Assembly (NCBI RefSeq): GCF_018742245.1
Contig: NZ_CP036132.1
Span: forward strand, 863,001-927,000
Direction of reading: 5' to 3'
DNA: 64,000 bases
Source of the DNA: Bacillus mycoides
GTDB lineage: Bacteria > Bacillota > Bacilli > Bacillales > Bacillaceae_G
This document shows positions 43,518-51,170 of this stretch, one piece after another. Position numbers and translations under genes: made by a program. The notes beneath the pieces were generated by a model. The model was not told the DNA's origin, made no database searches, and saw only the letters and a program-made list of their open reading frames with translations. Every line of letters starts with the position of its first letter. Within the stretch, counting starts at the first letter, position 1.

Positions 43518-44780
43518 ATGAGTAATCATGAAAATGTGAAATTTGACCAAATTGATGATTTGTTAAAATCTATTTACGAGATGCTGTCCAATTCGAAGTT
43601 ACCCGAAATGATAAAAGGAAAAATAAAAGAAGAACTTAAACAATTGAAGGAATTTGCATTGGATGCGAGACCTGCAAGAATTGCTATAGTAGGGAGAAGA
43701 GGAGCGGGAAAATCAAGTTTTATCAACGCCGTTTTTAGTGAATTGAGAGCTGAAATTGGTGATGTAAAGGCGAGAACAGGTATCGGGAAGTGGCATACAT
43801 ATAAATCTAATTCAGGTAACCTGGAAATACTTGATACAAGAGGATTAGGTGAAGCTGATCGACCAGAAGAAGAAATTTCAAAGGTATCTGCAATAGAAGA
43901 GGTACAAACTTCAATAAAAGAAAAGTGTCCAGATGTAATATTGTTTTTAAGTAAGGCTAAAGAAGTGAGTTCAAGAATCGATGAAGATATGATGCAACTT
44001 CTAGAATTGAAGAGAGCGATTCAGCAAGAACATGAATATGATGTACCAATCATAGGAGTTGTAACTCAAGTGGATGAATTAAGTCCAAAGTCTGTGAGTA
44101 CTCCCCCATTTAATCATGAAGTAAAACAAAAAAATATTGATGAAGCGATAGGGGTTTTATCAACAAAATTATGTGACACCGTTTCAAATCCAGTTAAAGT
44201 GATACCTATTTGTTGTTATGTGGAATTTGAAAATAATGAAATAGTGTATGATATAAGATGGAATGTAGATACTTTATTAGATTATCTTATTGAACAGTTA
44301 CCCAATGAGGCGCAAATGATTCTGGCAAGGTTGTCAAAAGTTAAAGCTGTTCAGAGAAAAGTAGCAAAGCGAATAGGGAAGGCGATTGCGGGGATAACAG
44401 GAGGTATTGGAGCAAGTCCAATACCATTGGCTGATTTACCCATAATAACAAGTTTGCAGATGGGAATGGTTACTTCTATTGCATTAATTAGTGGGAGAAA
44501 AGTTGATAAAAAGGGAGTAATTGAATTCTTTGCCGCTTTAGGATTAAATATGGCTACAGGGTTTGTTTTAAGACAAGCAGCCCGTCAATTACTAAAACTT
44601 ATTCCTGGTGCGGGTAACGTTATTTCGGGGGCAATTGCTTCAGCAGGTACATACGCTTTATGTGAAGCGGCCATCGAGTATTTTATAGATGAAAAGCCGA
44701 TGAACAGTGTAAAAGAAGCATATAAAGATGTATATAATACGAAGAAAAATGAAGTTGAAAAGAAAGTAGTGTTAAATTAA
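43518..44780 (+). CDS. Membrane-associated GTPase (Era/IRG-like with C-terminal hydrophobic domain)
   Basis: 420 residues. G1 GRRGAGKSS (about 59-67), G3 DTRGLGE and a G4-like TQVDE mark a TRAFAC GTPase. The C-terminal 140 residues carry glycine-rich hydrophobic helices (GKAIAGITGGIGASPIPLADLPIITSL ... IPGAGNVISGAIASAGTYALCEAAIEYF), similar to the DUF697/YcjF-type tail of GTPases that act at membranes. GGGAGGGG site before ATG. Own terminator. Could be a membrane-stress or antiphage GTPase; that is inferred only from location. Confidence 0.75.
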   Translation: MSNHENVKFDQIDDLLKSIYEMLSNSKLPEMIKGKIKEELKQLKEFALDARPARIAIVGRRGAGKSSFINAVFSELRAEIGDVKARTGIGKWHTYKSNSGNLEILDTRGLGEADRPEEEISKVSAIEEVQTSIKEKCPDVILFLSKAKEVSSRIDEDMMQLLELKRAIQQEHEYDVPIIGVVTQVDELSPKSVSTPPFNHEVKQKNIDEAIGVLSTKLCDTVSNPVKVIPICCYVEFENNEIVYDIRWNVDTLLDYLIEQLPNEAQMILARLSKVKAVQRKVAKRIGKAIAGITGGIGASPIPLADLPIITSLQMGMVTSIALISGRKVDKKGVIEFFAALGLNMATGFVLRQAARQLLKLIPGAGNVISGAIASAGTYALCEAAIEYFIDEKPMNSVKEAYKDVYNTKKNEVEKKVVLN

Positions 44781-44788
44781 TAGTAACA

Positions 44789-44820
44789 AAAAAGACCTTC
44801 AATTAGTTTGGAGGTCTTTC
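44789..44820 (+). terminator. GTPase gene terminator
   Basis: AAAGACCT / AGGTCTTT. Confidence 0.8.
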
Positions 44821-45436
44821 CTATTTTAACGCTTAATTCAAACCATATTTCATGCATAACTAATTTCCAACCGAATGAAGAGATAAGGGGCTTATCCTTT
44901 TTGTTTTAAAGAAAGAATATTTACTTTTTAACGTTTCGGTATATCATTCCTACTCCTTTACCGAGTATTTTTTTGGGAAAGTGGGACGAGACCCTTTGGT
45001 ACATAAGGTTTGTCCTTTTGTCGGTGAATAAAAAACATTCTGATTCTTAACCTCTCGGTAAAAGGTTGAATGATTTACTTATTATTCGGCAAAAGGATTA
45101 ATAATTGACTATTTTTCAAAGATTAATAGCTATCCTTAGGGTAAACAATGCATACAGATCAGATAGCAAGTGAGGTTATATTTTTAGGGTTATTCTCTGA
45201 TTGTTAGGTAAGTTATTATATTACATTTGTTAAGTAACATCTGTTTGTTGATATCTTTTAGGAAGCGTTTGGAATTTAACTAATATCATATTTCAACAGT
45301 GAAACTCTATGTATCACAACATAGAGTTTAGTTTGTTAAAAAACAGAGAAATCTATATATAGTTATAATTGATTGTGTGTAATCTATATACGGTTTATAA
45401 TATTTGTAGAGAAATTAGTGTAAAGGGGAAAGAAGT
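44821..45436. promoter_or_regulatory. Intergenic region upstream of the AlbA_2 gene
   Basis: About 615 bases without a gene. It has a hairpin AAACTCTATGT-N6-ACATAGAGTTT at 45303-45330, and a promoter candidate TTGTGT (45373-45378), 17 bases, TATAAT (45396-45401), 36 bases before the start. The rest is AT-rich with several TCGG(T/C)-containing short repeats near 44935-45100 that I cannot interpret. Confidence 0.5.
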
Positions 45437-46615
45437 TTGGGGAATATTGAGTGGTTAGTAAAATATGAGCGAGAAGGTACAAGTTTAGATTTTAAAAGAG
45501 AACAATATCAAAAAGAAAACAATAAAGATTTAATAAAAGATATTATGTCAATGGCTAATGCACCGACTAAAGGTGAAAAATATATAATTGTCGGTGTCAA
45601 AGATAAAACAGACGGAACAAAAGAATTTCATTCTATTTCTAGAGAAAGTTTTGTAGATCAAGCAACTTATGAACAAATAATTAGAGAAAATATTGAACCA
45701 ACTATTGAATTTTCATATTTTCCATTTGAATTGGATGGATGCTTACTTGGTGTATTTGAGGTTGGTCCGTGTAATAATCCGCCTTATATGATGAAAAAAG
45801 ATTTTCAAGGGTTAAAAAAAGGAGATTGTTACATTAGGAGAGGGAGCCAACAAGATCGGTTAACGAGGCGAGATTTAGATGAATTGCTGTTATTTCGATT
45901 ACATCAGTATTTAAATGGGAAAATTTCAGTTGGTTTTAATAAAAGATTAGAGACAAAAATAGTTATAGAAGGAAATCAAGAGGTAAAGTTTCCTTCTGAT
46001 TTAGCCAAAGAAAAAATTGAGGCAGAATTGAATAGGAGAGAAAGAGAGGGGGAGGATGCAATGTTCGTTCTCCAGCATATGTGGGTTCCTCCTTTTGGAT
46101 CATTACCTTATGAGAAAAGAAGTACAGAAGAACTGAGAGGAAATTTAAAAAATGTCAAAGAAAATTATAATGATGATGACTGTTATTATGTGGGTGAAGA
46201 GATTTCAAATAAATTTAATATAATCCTTCGAAATGACGGCGATAAATATTTAGAGGATGTATCTATTCGGATGAAAATTCCAAGAGAAGATGGGATTATT
46301 GTGATGGATCGCATTCATACGAAGCCACTATCAGGTATTCAAGCATTGCGTACATCTCTTTCAGGGGGAGAAATGGCAAATACGATGTATTATCCAAGTG
46401 TGGAAAAAGAAGAACATTATTATATTGTTGAAGCAGAAATCGGTGCACTCAAACACCAACAGAAAACGGAAGCTTTTGGTGAAGAATTAAGGGTGGCGTT
46501 TGGTCCGAAAGCTTGTGGGAAAGTGCTTAATTGGGAATACACAATATATGCTAAAAACCTTCCAAAGCCCATTGTTGGGGAACTCACAATAGAAGTTGGA
46601 AAAAAGGAATTATGA
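45437..46615 (+). CDS. Schlafen/AlbA_2 domain protein
   Basis: 392-residue protein, TTG start eight bases after AAAGGGG. The N-terminal 150 residues form an AlbA_2 (Schlafen core-like) domain: EREGTSLDFKREQ, DLIKDIMSMANAP, KYIIVGVKD and the closing DCYIRRGSQQDRLTRRDLDEL. The C-terminal 220 residues are beta-rich and unassigned (FNIILRNDGDKYLEDVSIRMKIPRE resembles an Ig-like fold). AlbA_2 domains bind or cut nucleic acids and recur in defence loci. The OLD nuclease gene follows 94 bases downstream on the same strand. Confidence 0.78.
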   Translation: MGNIEWLVKYEREGTSLDFKREQYQKENNKDLIKDIMSMANAPTKGEKYIIVGVKDKTDGTKEFHSISRESFVDQATYEQIIRENIEPTIEFSYFPFELDGCLLGVFEVGPCNNPPYMMKKDFQGLKKGDCYIRRGSQQDRLTRRDLDELLLFRLHQYLNGKISVGFNKRLETKIVIEGNQEVKFPSDLAKEKIEAELNRREREGEDAMFVLQHMWVPPFGSLPYEKRSTEELRGNLKNVKENYNDDDCYYVGEEISNKFNIILRNDGDKYLEDVSIRMKIPREDGIIVMDRIHTKPLSGIQALRTSLSGGEMANTMYYPSVEKEEHYYIVEAEIGALKHQQKTEAFGEELRVAFGPKACGKVLNWEYTIYAKNLPKPIVGELTIEVGKKEL

Positions 46616-46712
46616 TAATTTCTTTTATATGGATTACAATTTTGAGAGAAAAAATAACATAAATGGTATAATTATATAATAGTAAATTTTGAAACAGTGA
46701 AAGGGTTTTATG

Positions 46713-48521
46713 ATGAGAATAAAATGGATTGAGATTAAAAATTTTAGATCAATTAAAGATTCAGGTAAATTTTTTTTGAATTCAAATATAAGTATACTCG
46801 CTGGAAAAAATGAATCAGGAAAATCAAACGTTTTGAAAGCATTGAAAGCATTTGGAGAAAACAAGTTTCGAGAAGAAGATATAAGTCAACATTTAGATAA
46901 TACTGAGAAATCTGCAATTAAAATAGCTTTTTTAGTTACAAAAGAGGAATTGAGTAATATAGAAGAGATACAAAGATTGGAAAAAGAAAGTTATATTCTT
47001 GAAGTAACTAGAGATGGAAAAACTACGGGTTTCAGTGGGGAACTTTGTGAAAAGCTCATAGTGAATGGAACAGCGAGTAAATTAGAAATGTATAGAGGAG
47101 AGATAGATGATCTGTTAGAAGAATTGAAAGAAGAATATGAAGTAATAAACTTAACGGAGTCTACGGACGATGAATATATTGAATATATAAGAGCCCTATT
47201 ATGGGATGAAGTTGGAGAAGAATATATCCTTGAGAATCCAGATAATGAAGAAAAAGTTTCCTTACTCAAAAAATATTATAATGCATTTAAAGAAACCTTG
47301 GAGTATGAAATTGAAATTCTAGATTATTTGGAAGATATTTTACCTACGTTTGTTTTGTTTAACTCTTTTGAGGATATGTTACCAGAACATGTAACAGAAG
47401 ATGAAATAGAGGAAAGCAAGATTGTGAATCGCTTTTTTAAACTAACAGCACACGATCCGAAAAACTTATTTGAAGAAGAGCATGGTTTGAAGAGACGTAA
47501 AATAACAGATAAGATTTCAACCTTGGTTTCAGGAGATTTTCAAGAATTTTATACCCAAGATAAGGTGAAAATTGAAGTGCATTTAGATGGTGAGAAGATC
47601 CATTTTATTGTTTATGATGAGAATGAGCTAACACCATTTTCTCCAAAACAGCGTAGTCAAGGATTTCAATGGTTCTTATCATTTTTCTTAACATTAAATG
47701 CGGAGAGTAGGAAAAATTCTATCATACTAATTGATGAACCTGGCTTGTATTTGCATGCTAAGGCACAAGAAGATGTATTGAGAGTTTTGGAAAAGTTATC
47801 TAACCATCATCAAATTGTTATGACAACACATAGTCCATATTTTATAGATCCTAATCGTTTGGAACGAGTAAGTTTGGTTCTTAAAAACAAAGACAGTTGT
47901 ACTTTTGTTGAAAATAAGATTCATAAAGGGAAAGATCAAGAATCCTTAACTCCTATTATTACTTCAATTGGATTAGATTTAACTAAAAGCCTAACATTTT
48001 CTAAAAATTTTAATTTGCTAGTAGAAGGAATATCCGATTATTATTATTTGCAAGCTGTTAATAAATATTTAAAAAAGTTTACAGATATAGCGGAGTTTAA
48101 TATAATTCCATGTCGTGGAGCCAGTACTATTCCTAATGTAGCGAGTCTTTTGATTGGATGGGGTCTTAATTTTACAGCAGTAGTGGATTATGACAATGAA
48201 GGAAAGAAGACAATAAAACAGTTGGAAAAATTGGGGCTAAATGAAGGAAGTTTTATTTTTGTTTCAAAAAATCGTGATGAAGCTATTGAAGATTTGTTTT
48301 CAAAAGATGATTTTAAATCGTATGTATGCACTGATGCAGATCAAAGATATAGTAATTCAAGAAATGCAAGTAAATTTAACAAGGTACTATTGGCAAGAGA
48401 TTTTAATCAAAGAGTAATGAATAATGAAAATATAATGTTATCTGAGGAAACGCTTTCTAGATTTCAGGAACTCTATAAAGCATTAAATCTAATTAAAGAA
48501 GAAGTGTTTATAGTATCATAA
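46713..48521 (+). CDS. OLD-family ATP-dependent nuclease (AAA + TOPRIM)
   Basis: 602 residues. ABC-type ATPase half: start IEIKNFRSIKDSG, Walker A GKNESGKSN at about 31-39, signature region SPKQRSQGFQWFLSFFL, Walker B IILIDEPGLYLHAKAQ and H-loop MTTHSPYF. TOPRIM half: Glu in LLVEGISDYYYL and Asp pair in VVDYDNEG. This is the class 1 OLD plan also seen in GajA of Gabija, but no GajB-type helicase gene is next to it. A weak promoter (TTGAGA, 19 bases, TATAAT at 46667) lies before it, so it may be expressed apart from the AlbA_2 gene. Likely a DNA nuclease in phage defence. Confidence 0.85.
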   Translation: MRIKWIEIKNFRSIKDSGKFFLNSNISILAGKNESGKSNVLKALKAFGENKFREEDISQHLDNTEKSAIKIAFLVTKEELSNIEEIQRLEKESYILEVTRDGKTTGFSGELCEKLIVNGTASKLEMYRGEIDDLLEELKEEYEVINLTESTDDEYIEYIRALLWDEVGEEYILENPDNEEKVSLLKKYYNAFKETLEYEIEILDYLEDILPTFVLFNSFEDMLPEHVTEDEIEESKIVNRFFKLTAHDPKNLFEEEHGLKRRKITDKISTLVSGDFQEFYTQDKVKIEVHLDGEKIHFIVYDENELTPFSPKQRSQGFQWFLSFFLTLNAESRKNSIILIDEPGLYLHAKAQEDVLRVLEKLSNHHQIVMTTHSPYFIDPNRLERVSLVLKNKDSCTFVENKIHKGKDQESLTPIITSIGLDLTKSLTFSKNFNLLVEGISDYYYLQAVNKYLKKFTDIAEFNIIPCRGASTIPNVASLLIGWGLNFTAVVDYDNEGKKTIKQLEKLGLNEGSFIFVSKNRDEAIEDLFSKDDFKSYVCTDADQRYSNSRNASKFNKVLLARDFNQRVMNNENIMLSEETLSRFQELYKALNLIKEEVFIVS

Positions 48522-48590
48522 TTATGGTTTGTTAATTCATTTTTATAAATTATTTGTATATTAATGAATAAAAGGTTTAACATAGTTGGA

Positions 48591-48622
48591 AAAAACGGGC
48601 CATTAAAAAGGCTCGTTTTTTT
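48591..48622 (+). terminator. OLD gene terminator
   Basis: AAAACGGGCC / GGCTCGTTTTTTT with one G-T type mismatch. Confidence 0.85.
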
Positions 48623-48733
48623 ATACTTACAGTTAGCGTATACATTTGAAATCGAGCATAAGTATAAATGAATACCGAAAAATTGGGATTTGTAAGTGGA
48701 TTTTGTGAACCAAATTCGAAGTAGGTGAAATTC

Positions 48734-48952
48734 TTGCAGTCTTATGCAGTTTATGTTCGTGTATCAACGGATCGAGATAAACAACGTGTTTTTAAAGATG
48801 AAGGAATTAGTGGTACCTTATTTGTAGATCGTCCTGCTATTCAATTGTTACTGTAAGAAGCGAAAGTAAAAGAAATTGATATGGTTGTTTTTAAATCGAT
48901 TTCTCGTTTAGCAAGGGATTGCTATTCATCAGGATGGATCAGTAAATATTAG
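48734..48952 (+). pseudogene. Serine recombinase remnant
   Basis: Single frame reading SYAVYVRVSTDRDKQR, then after an evident internal deletion FKDEGISGTLFVDRPAIQLLL, a TAA stop, and on in frame EAKVKEIDMVVFKSISRLARD. The catalytic serine motif YVRVST, the DEGISGT region and the SRLARD segment are hallmarks of resolvase/invertase recombinases. The gene lacks the centre and everything after the catalytic domain, so it is inactive. It marks past mobility of the island. Confidence 0.87.
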
Positions 48953-48977
48953 ATATACATTTGTAGTTTCATGATAT

Positions 48978-49011
48978 ATGAAAAAGATTGGGGGAAACGA
49001 AACCCCAATCT
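48978..49011. terminator. Bidirectional terminator
   Basis: AAAAGATTGGGG / CCCCAATCTTTT at the end of the TIR gene. Confidence 0.9.
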
Positions 49012-49012
49012 T

Positions 49013-49996
49013 TTATTTTATATAATGTATGAGATGGTTTTCCCAAATTTGTTTAATAATATTATCGGGTTGCATCGGTTGATTTTGATTATGAAGACCT
49101 ATTAATCCTTTAAGAGCCATCTCATTGTTATTGTTAACTTCACAAGAAAGCATTCCATTCATGGTATTATCGTTGAATGGTTCAAGGTGATGTCCAAAAG
49201 AAAAATTAATGTTTGAGCTACCTCCAAAGGAGGAACCTAACCATATTTTTACTCCTGTTTTAAGCATTCCATTAACATATATTTTATATATATGTTTTTT
49301 GTCGTTTATAACATCTTGTGTATATTTAATGCTTGGATCTTGTGTGTTAATATGTTGAAAAAGTTGTTCTAATTGATCGTTGATTTCTTTATAATTCTGG
49401 AATAAAAACATTTCTTTATCTAAATCTGTAACAGTATTCAAGCTTGCAAGAGATACATAAGAGAAATCAATTGATGGCTGAGATTCTTTTAGAATTGTTT
49501 TTCTTGGTTGTAAATTTGGGATATCTCCAATGGGAGCCTCCTCATAAAGAGGTACTTGATAAAGTCGATGTAATAACTCTTCAAATTTATCTTCAAATTG
49601 TGTATCGTCTGAAAAATCAATTGCATAGTAACCTTTCAAATGGAATGGAAATGCATTTGAAAATGATTCTTTATGACGTAATATAAAGATTAATTTTTTT
49701 GGATTCTCTTGTAGAATTGGCAGAGATAGTGTTGTTTCAAAACCGACGCCACCCTGTAAAGAATCTGCTTTTTGAGCATAATTCTCTGTTAAAACTATAA
49801 TAATATAGTCATTATTTTTCATGTTTTGAATCATCATTGTATTTAGATTGGTTGTTGCTTGTTGGGTTATCATTTTATCGATAGTACAAACGACTCCTTT
49901 GTTTCTTAATGAGTTGTTTAATTCAAAAACCCATTGTTCGTGTTGTGGATTATCCCAACTGTAACTAATAAAAGCTTTTTTTCTTTCTACAGACAT
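49013..49996 (-). CDS. TIR/SEFIR-domain protein
   Basis: 327 residues. The N-terminal 140 form a TIR/SEFIR-like domain: KKAFISYSWDNPQHEQWVFELNNSLRNKGV, then IIIVLTENYAQKAD and GGVGFETTLS, whose Glu is placed like the catalytic Glu of TIR NAD+ hydrolases. The C-terminal half is unassigned (VNGMLKTGVKIWLGSSFGG ... HHLEPFNDN). Bacterial proteins of this form often act in abortive phage defence by depleting NAD+. ATG 49996 after AGGAGC; codons up to 50047 lie in the inverted repeat and are not used. Confidence 0.8.
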   Translation of the reverse strand: MSVERKKAFISYSWDNPQHEQWVFELNNSLRNKGVVCTIDKMITQQATTNLNTMMIQNMKNNDYIIIVLTENYAQKADSLQGGVGFETTLSLPILQENPKKLIFILRHKESFSNAFPFHLKGYYAIDFSDDTQFEDKFEELLHRLYQVPLYEEAPIGDIPNLQPRKTILKESQPSIDFSYVSLASLNTVTDLDKEMFLFQNYKEINDQLEQLFQHINTQDPSIKYTQDVINDKKHIYKIYVNGMLKTGVKIWLGSSFGGSSNINFSFGHHLEPFNDNTMNGMLSCEVNNNNEMALKGLIGLHNQNQPMQPDNIIKQIWENHLIHYIK

Positions 49997-50012
49997 GAAC
50001 TCAGCTCCTAAT

Positions 50013-50051
50013 ATGATTGTTAAATATAACTTAATTATATTTAACAATCAT
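50013..50051. promoter_or_regulatory. Perfect 17-bp inverted repeat upstream of the TIR gene
   Basis: ATGATTGTTAAATATAA (50013-50029), spacer CTTAA, and its exact complement (50035-50051). It starts 17 bases upstream of the TIR ATG. AT-rich and long: an operator for a dimeric repressor, a hairpin in the leader, or the end of a lost element. Confidence 0.75.
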
Positions 50052-50080
50052 GTAGAAAGTAAAATGAAATACTTCCTTTT

Positions 50081-50179
50081 TTTGCAAACACTACGCATCT
50101 CAAATGTAATGCAAAAGCTAGTGTTAAAGGGCATTCACAAGTAGTTGTTGAACTCCTTCGCAAGGGAGAGCTTGAATGA
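50081..50179 (+). pseudogene. Ankyrin-repeat-like gene remnant
   Basis: A 32-codon frame ending AKASVKGHSQVVVELLRKGELE-stop (shown in part) matches the second half of an ankyrin repeat (GH-xx-VV-x-LL-x-x-G). No start or ribosome site; followed by a good terminator, so this is the tail of a lost gene. Confidence 0.5.
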
Positions 50180-50187
50180 TAAGAAAG

Positions 50188-50223
50188 CAGCCGACTTTTA
50201 TACAAAGAGTCGGCTGTTTTTCT
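50188..50223 (+). terminator. Intrinsic terminator of the lost gene
   Basis: CAGCCGACT / AGTCGGCTG and TTTTT. Confidence 0.88.
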
Positions 50224-50512
50224 GTTTATTTAATACTCTAAAGATACACATCTTAAAGAATATAAGATATTTATGTTCAGAACGCCTTGGTAATTGAATA
50301 GAGAAATGAGTTTGGAAAATAGATTAATTTTAGTTAGAGAAGAAGAACTTAGAAAAACATCTAATCATATTATTAATTTGAATGAAAATTTTAATATATC
50401 TCAGTATTTGATTCTATTGGAGTTGTCTTTGTTTGTCCCTTCTTTTCCAATTGGAGAAGAAGGGACAAAGTTTTATGAAGGAGTAAATTTAGACACCAAG
50501 TATGCAGCTTGT
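50224..50512. other. Intergenic stretch without a supported gene
   Basis: A frame opens at 50294 but lacks a ribosome site and runs into the convergent gene. A palindrome-like TTGTCCCTTCTTTTCCAATT / AAGAAGGGACAAAG pair near 50433-50472 looks like the terminator of the gene at 50513. Confidence 0.45.
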
Positions 50513-50851
50513 TTACCATTCTCGCCATTCTTCTGTGATGTCTTCTTCGGATTCTAAGCCAGCTATCCGTGCTGCTGTATCGATAAATTCATAGAGATCT
50601 TCTCTTTCCATTGTTTCGATAAAATAGTCATGTTCTTCATTTAATTCATTTATATTAACAACTACTTCTTTAACGACTTGCATTATTTCGACTTCGGTTG
50701 GATTCTCTCCCAATAGCTCTAAATTGTTAATGTAAGTGTCGAGAACTTTATTTGTTGCACTTATATTTTCTTCAGTGAAAAACTCCCCATCTTCATCATT
50801 CTCAATCCATGGGGTTGTGGGTTTGTTTTTTTTCAATTCATCAAATGTCAT
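50513..50851 (-). CDS. Acidic hypothetical protein, 112 aa
   Basis: Soluble, strongly acidic and helical (MTFDELKKNKPTTPWIE ... VVKEVVVNINELNEEHD ... ITEEWREW). AGGAGG five bases before ATG. The family is not recognised by name. Size, charge and location resemble small immunity or antitoxin proteins, but there is no partner gene alongside. Confidence 0.65.
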   Translation of the reverse strand: MTFDELKKNKPTTPWIENDEDGEFFTEENISATNKVLDTYINNLELLGENPTEVEIMQVVKEVVVNINELNEEHDYFIETMEREDLYEFIDTAARIAGLESEEDITEEWREW

Positions 50852-51069
50852 GATAACCTCCTAAAAATGTTTTTTTATCTTTAATCTCATTCTACATTTT
50901 CAATTATATATAACAACCATTTCAGAGAAAATTTCTGTAGGCTATTAGTTTTTTAACGCATTTTGCGAGTCTATCTTTTCGTGGTCTTTTTATTTTACCC
51001 CCCGCATAAATATATTTTATCGCAAGAATTCATTGATAGATTTCAAACTTTCCACATATACAAAAAAGT

Positions 51070-51098
51070 TTGACTTTACATACGGGTAGTGGTAATTT
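51070..51098 (+). promoter_or_regulatory. Sigma-A promoter of the oligopeptide transporter operon
   Basis: TTGACT (51070-51075), 17 bases, TAATTT (51093-51098). The predicted start near 51105 falls at the base of the hairpin that follows. Confidence 0.65.
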
Positions 51099-51101
51099 AA
51101 A

Positions 51102-51145
51102 ACCTATAAGAAAACTCGGTATTAATTCCGAGTTTTCTTATAGGT
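51102..51145 (+). promoter_or_regulatory. 18-bp perfect hairpin at the 5' end of the transporter mRNA
   Basis: ACCTATAAGAAAACTCGG (51102-51119), eight-base loop, exact complement (51128-51145). No T tract follows, so it is not a normal terminator. Given the promoter above, it would form the very 5' end of the transcript, which usually protects mRNA from decay. Confidence 0.75.
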
Positions 51146-51170
51146 GTAAATAGTCGAGAGGGGTCGAAAT

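Noticed and set aside
45437..48521. Calling the AlbA_2/OLD pair Gabija
   Set aside because: The OLD protein is GajA-like, but no UvrD-type helicase (GajB) is present next to it.
50294..50557. 87-codon frame convergent with the acidic 112-aa gene
   Set aside because: No ribosome site, overlaps the opposite gene end, and no recognisable features.
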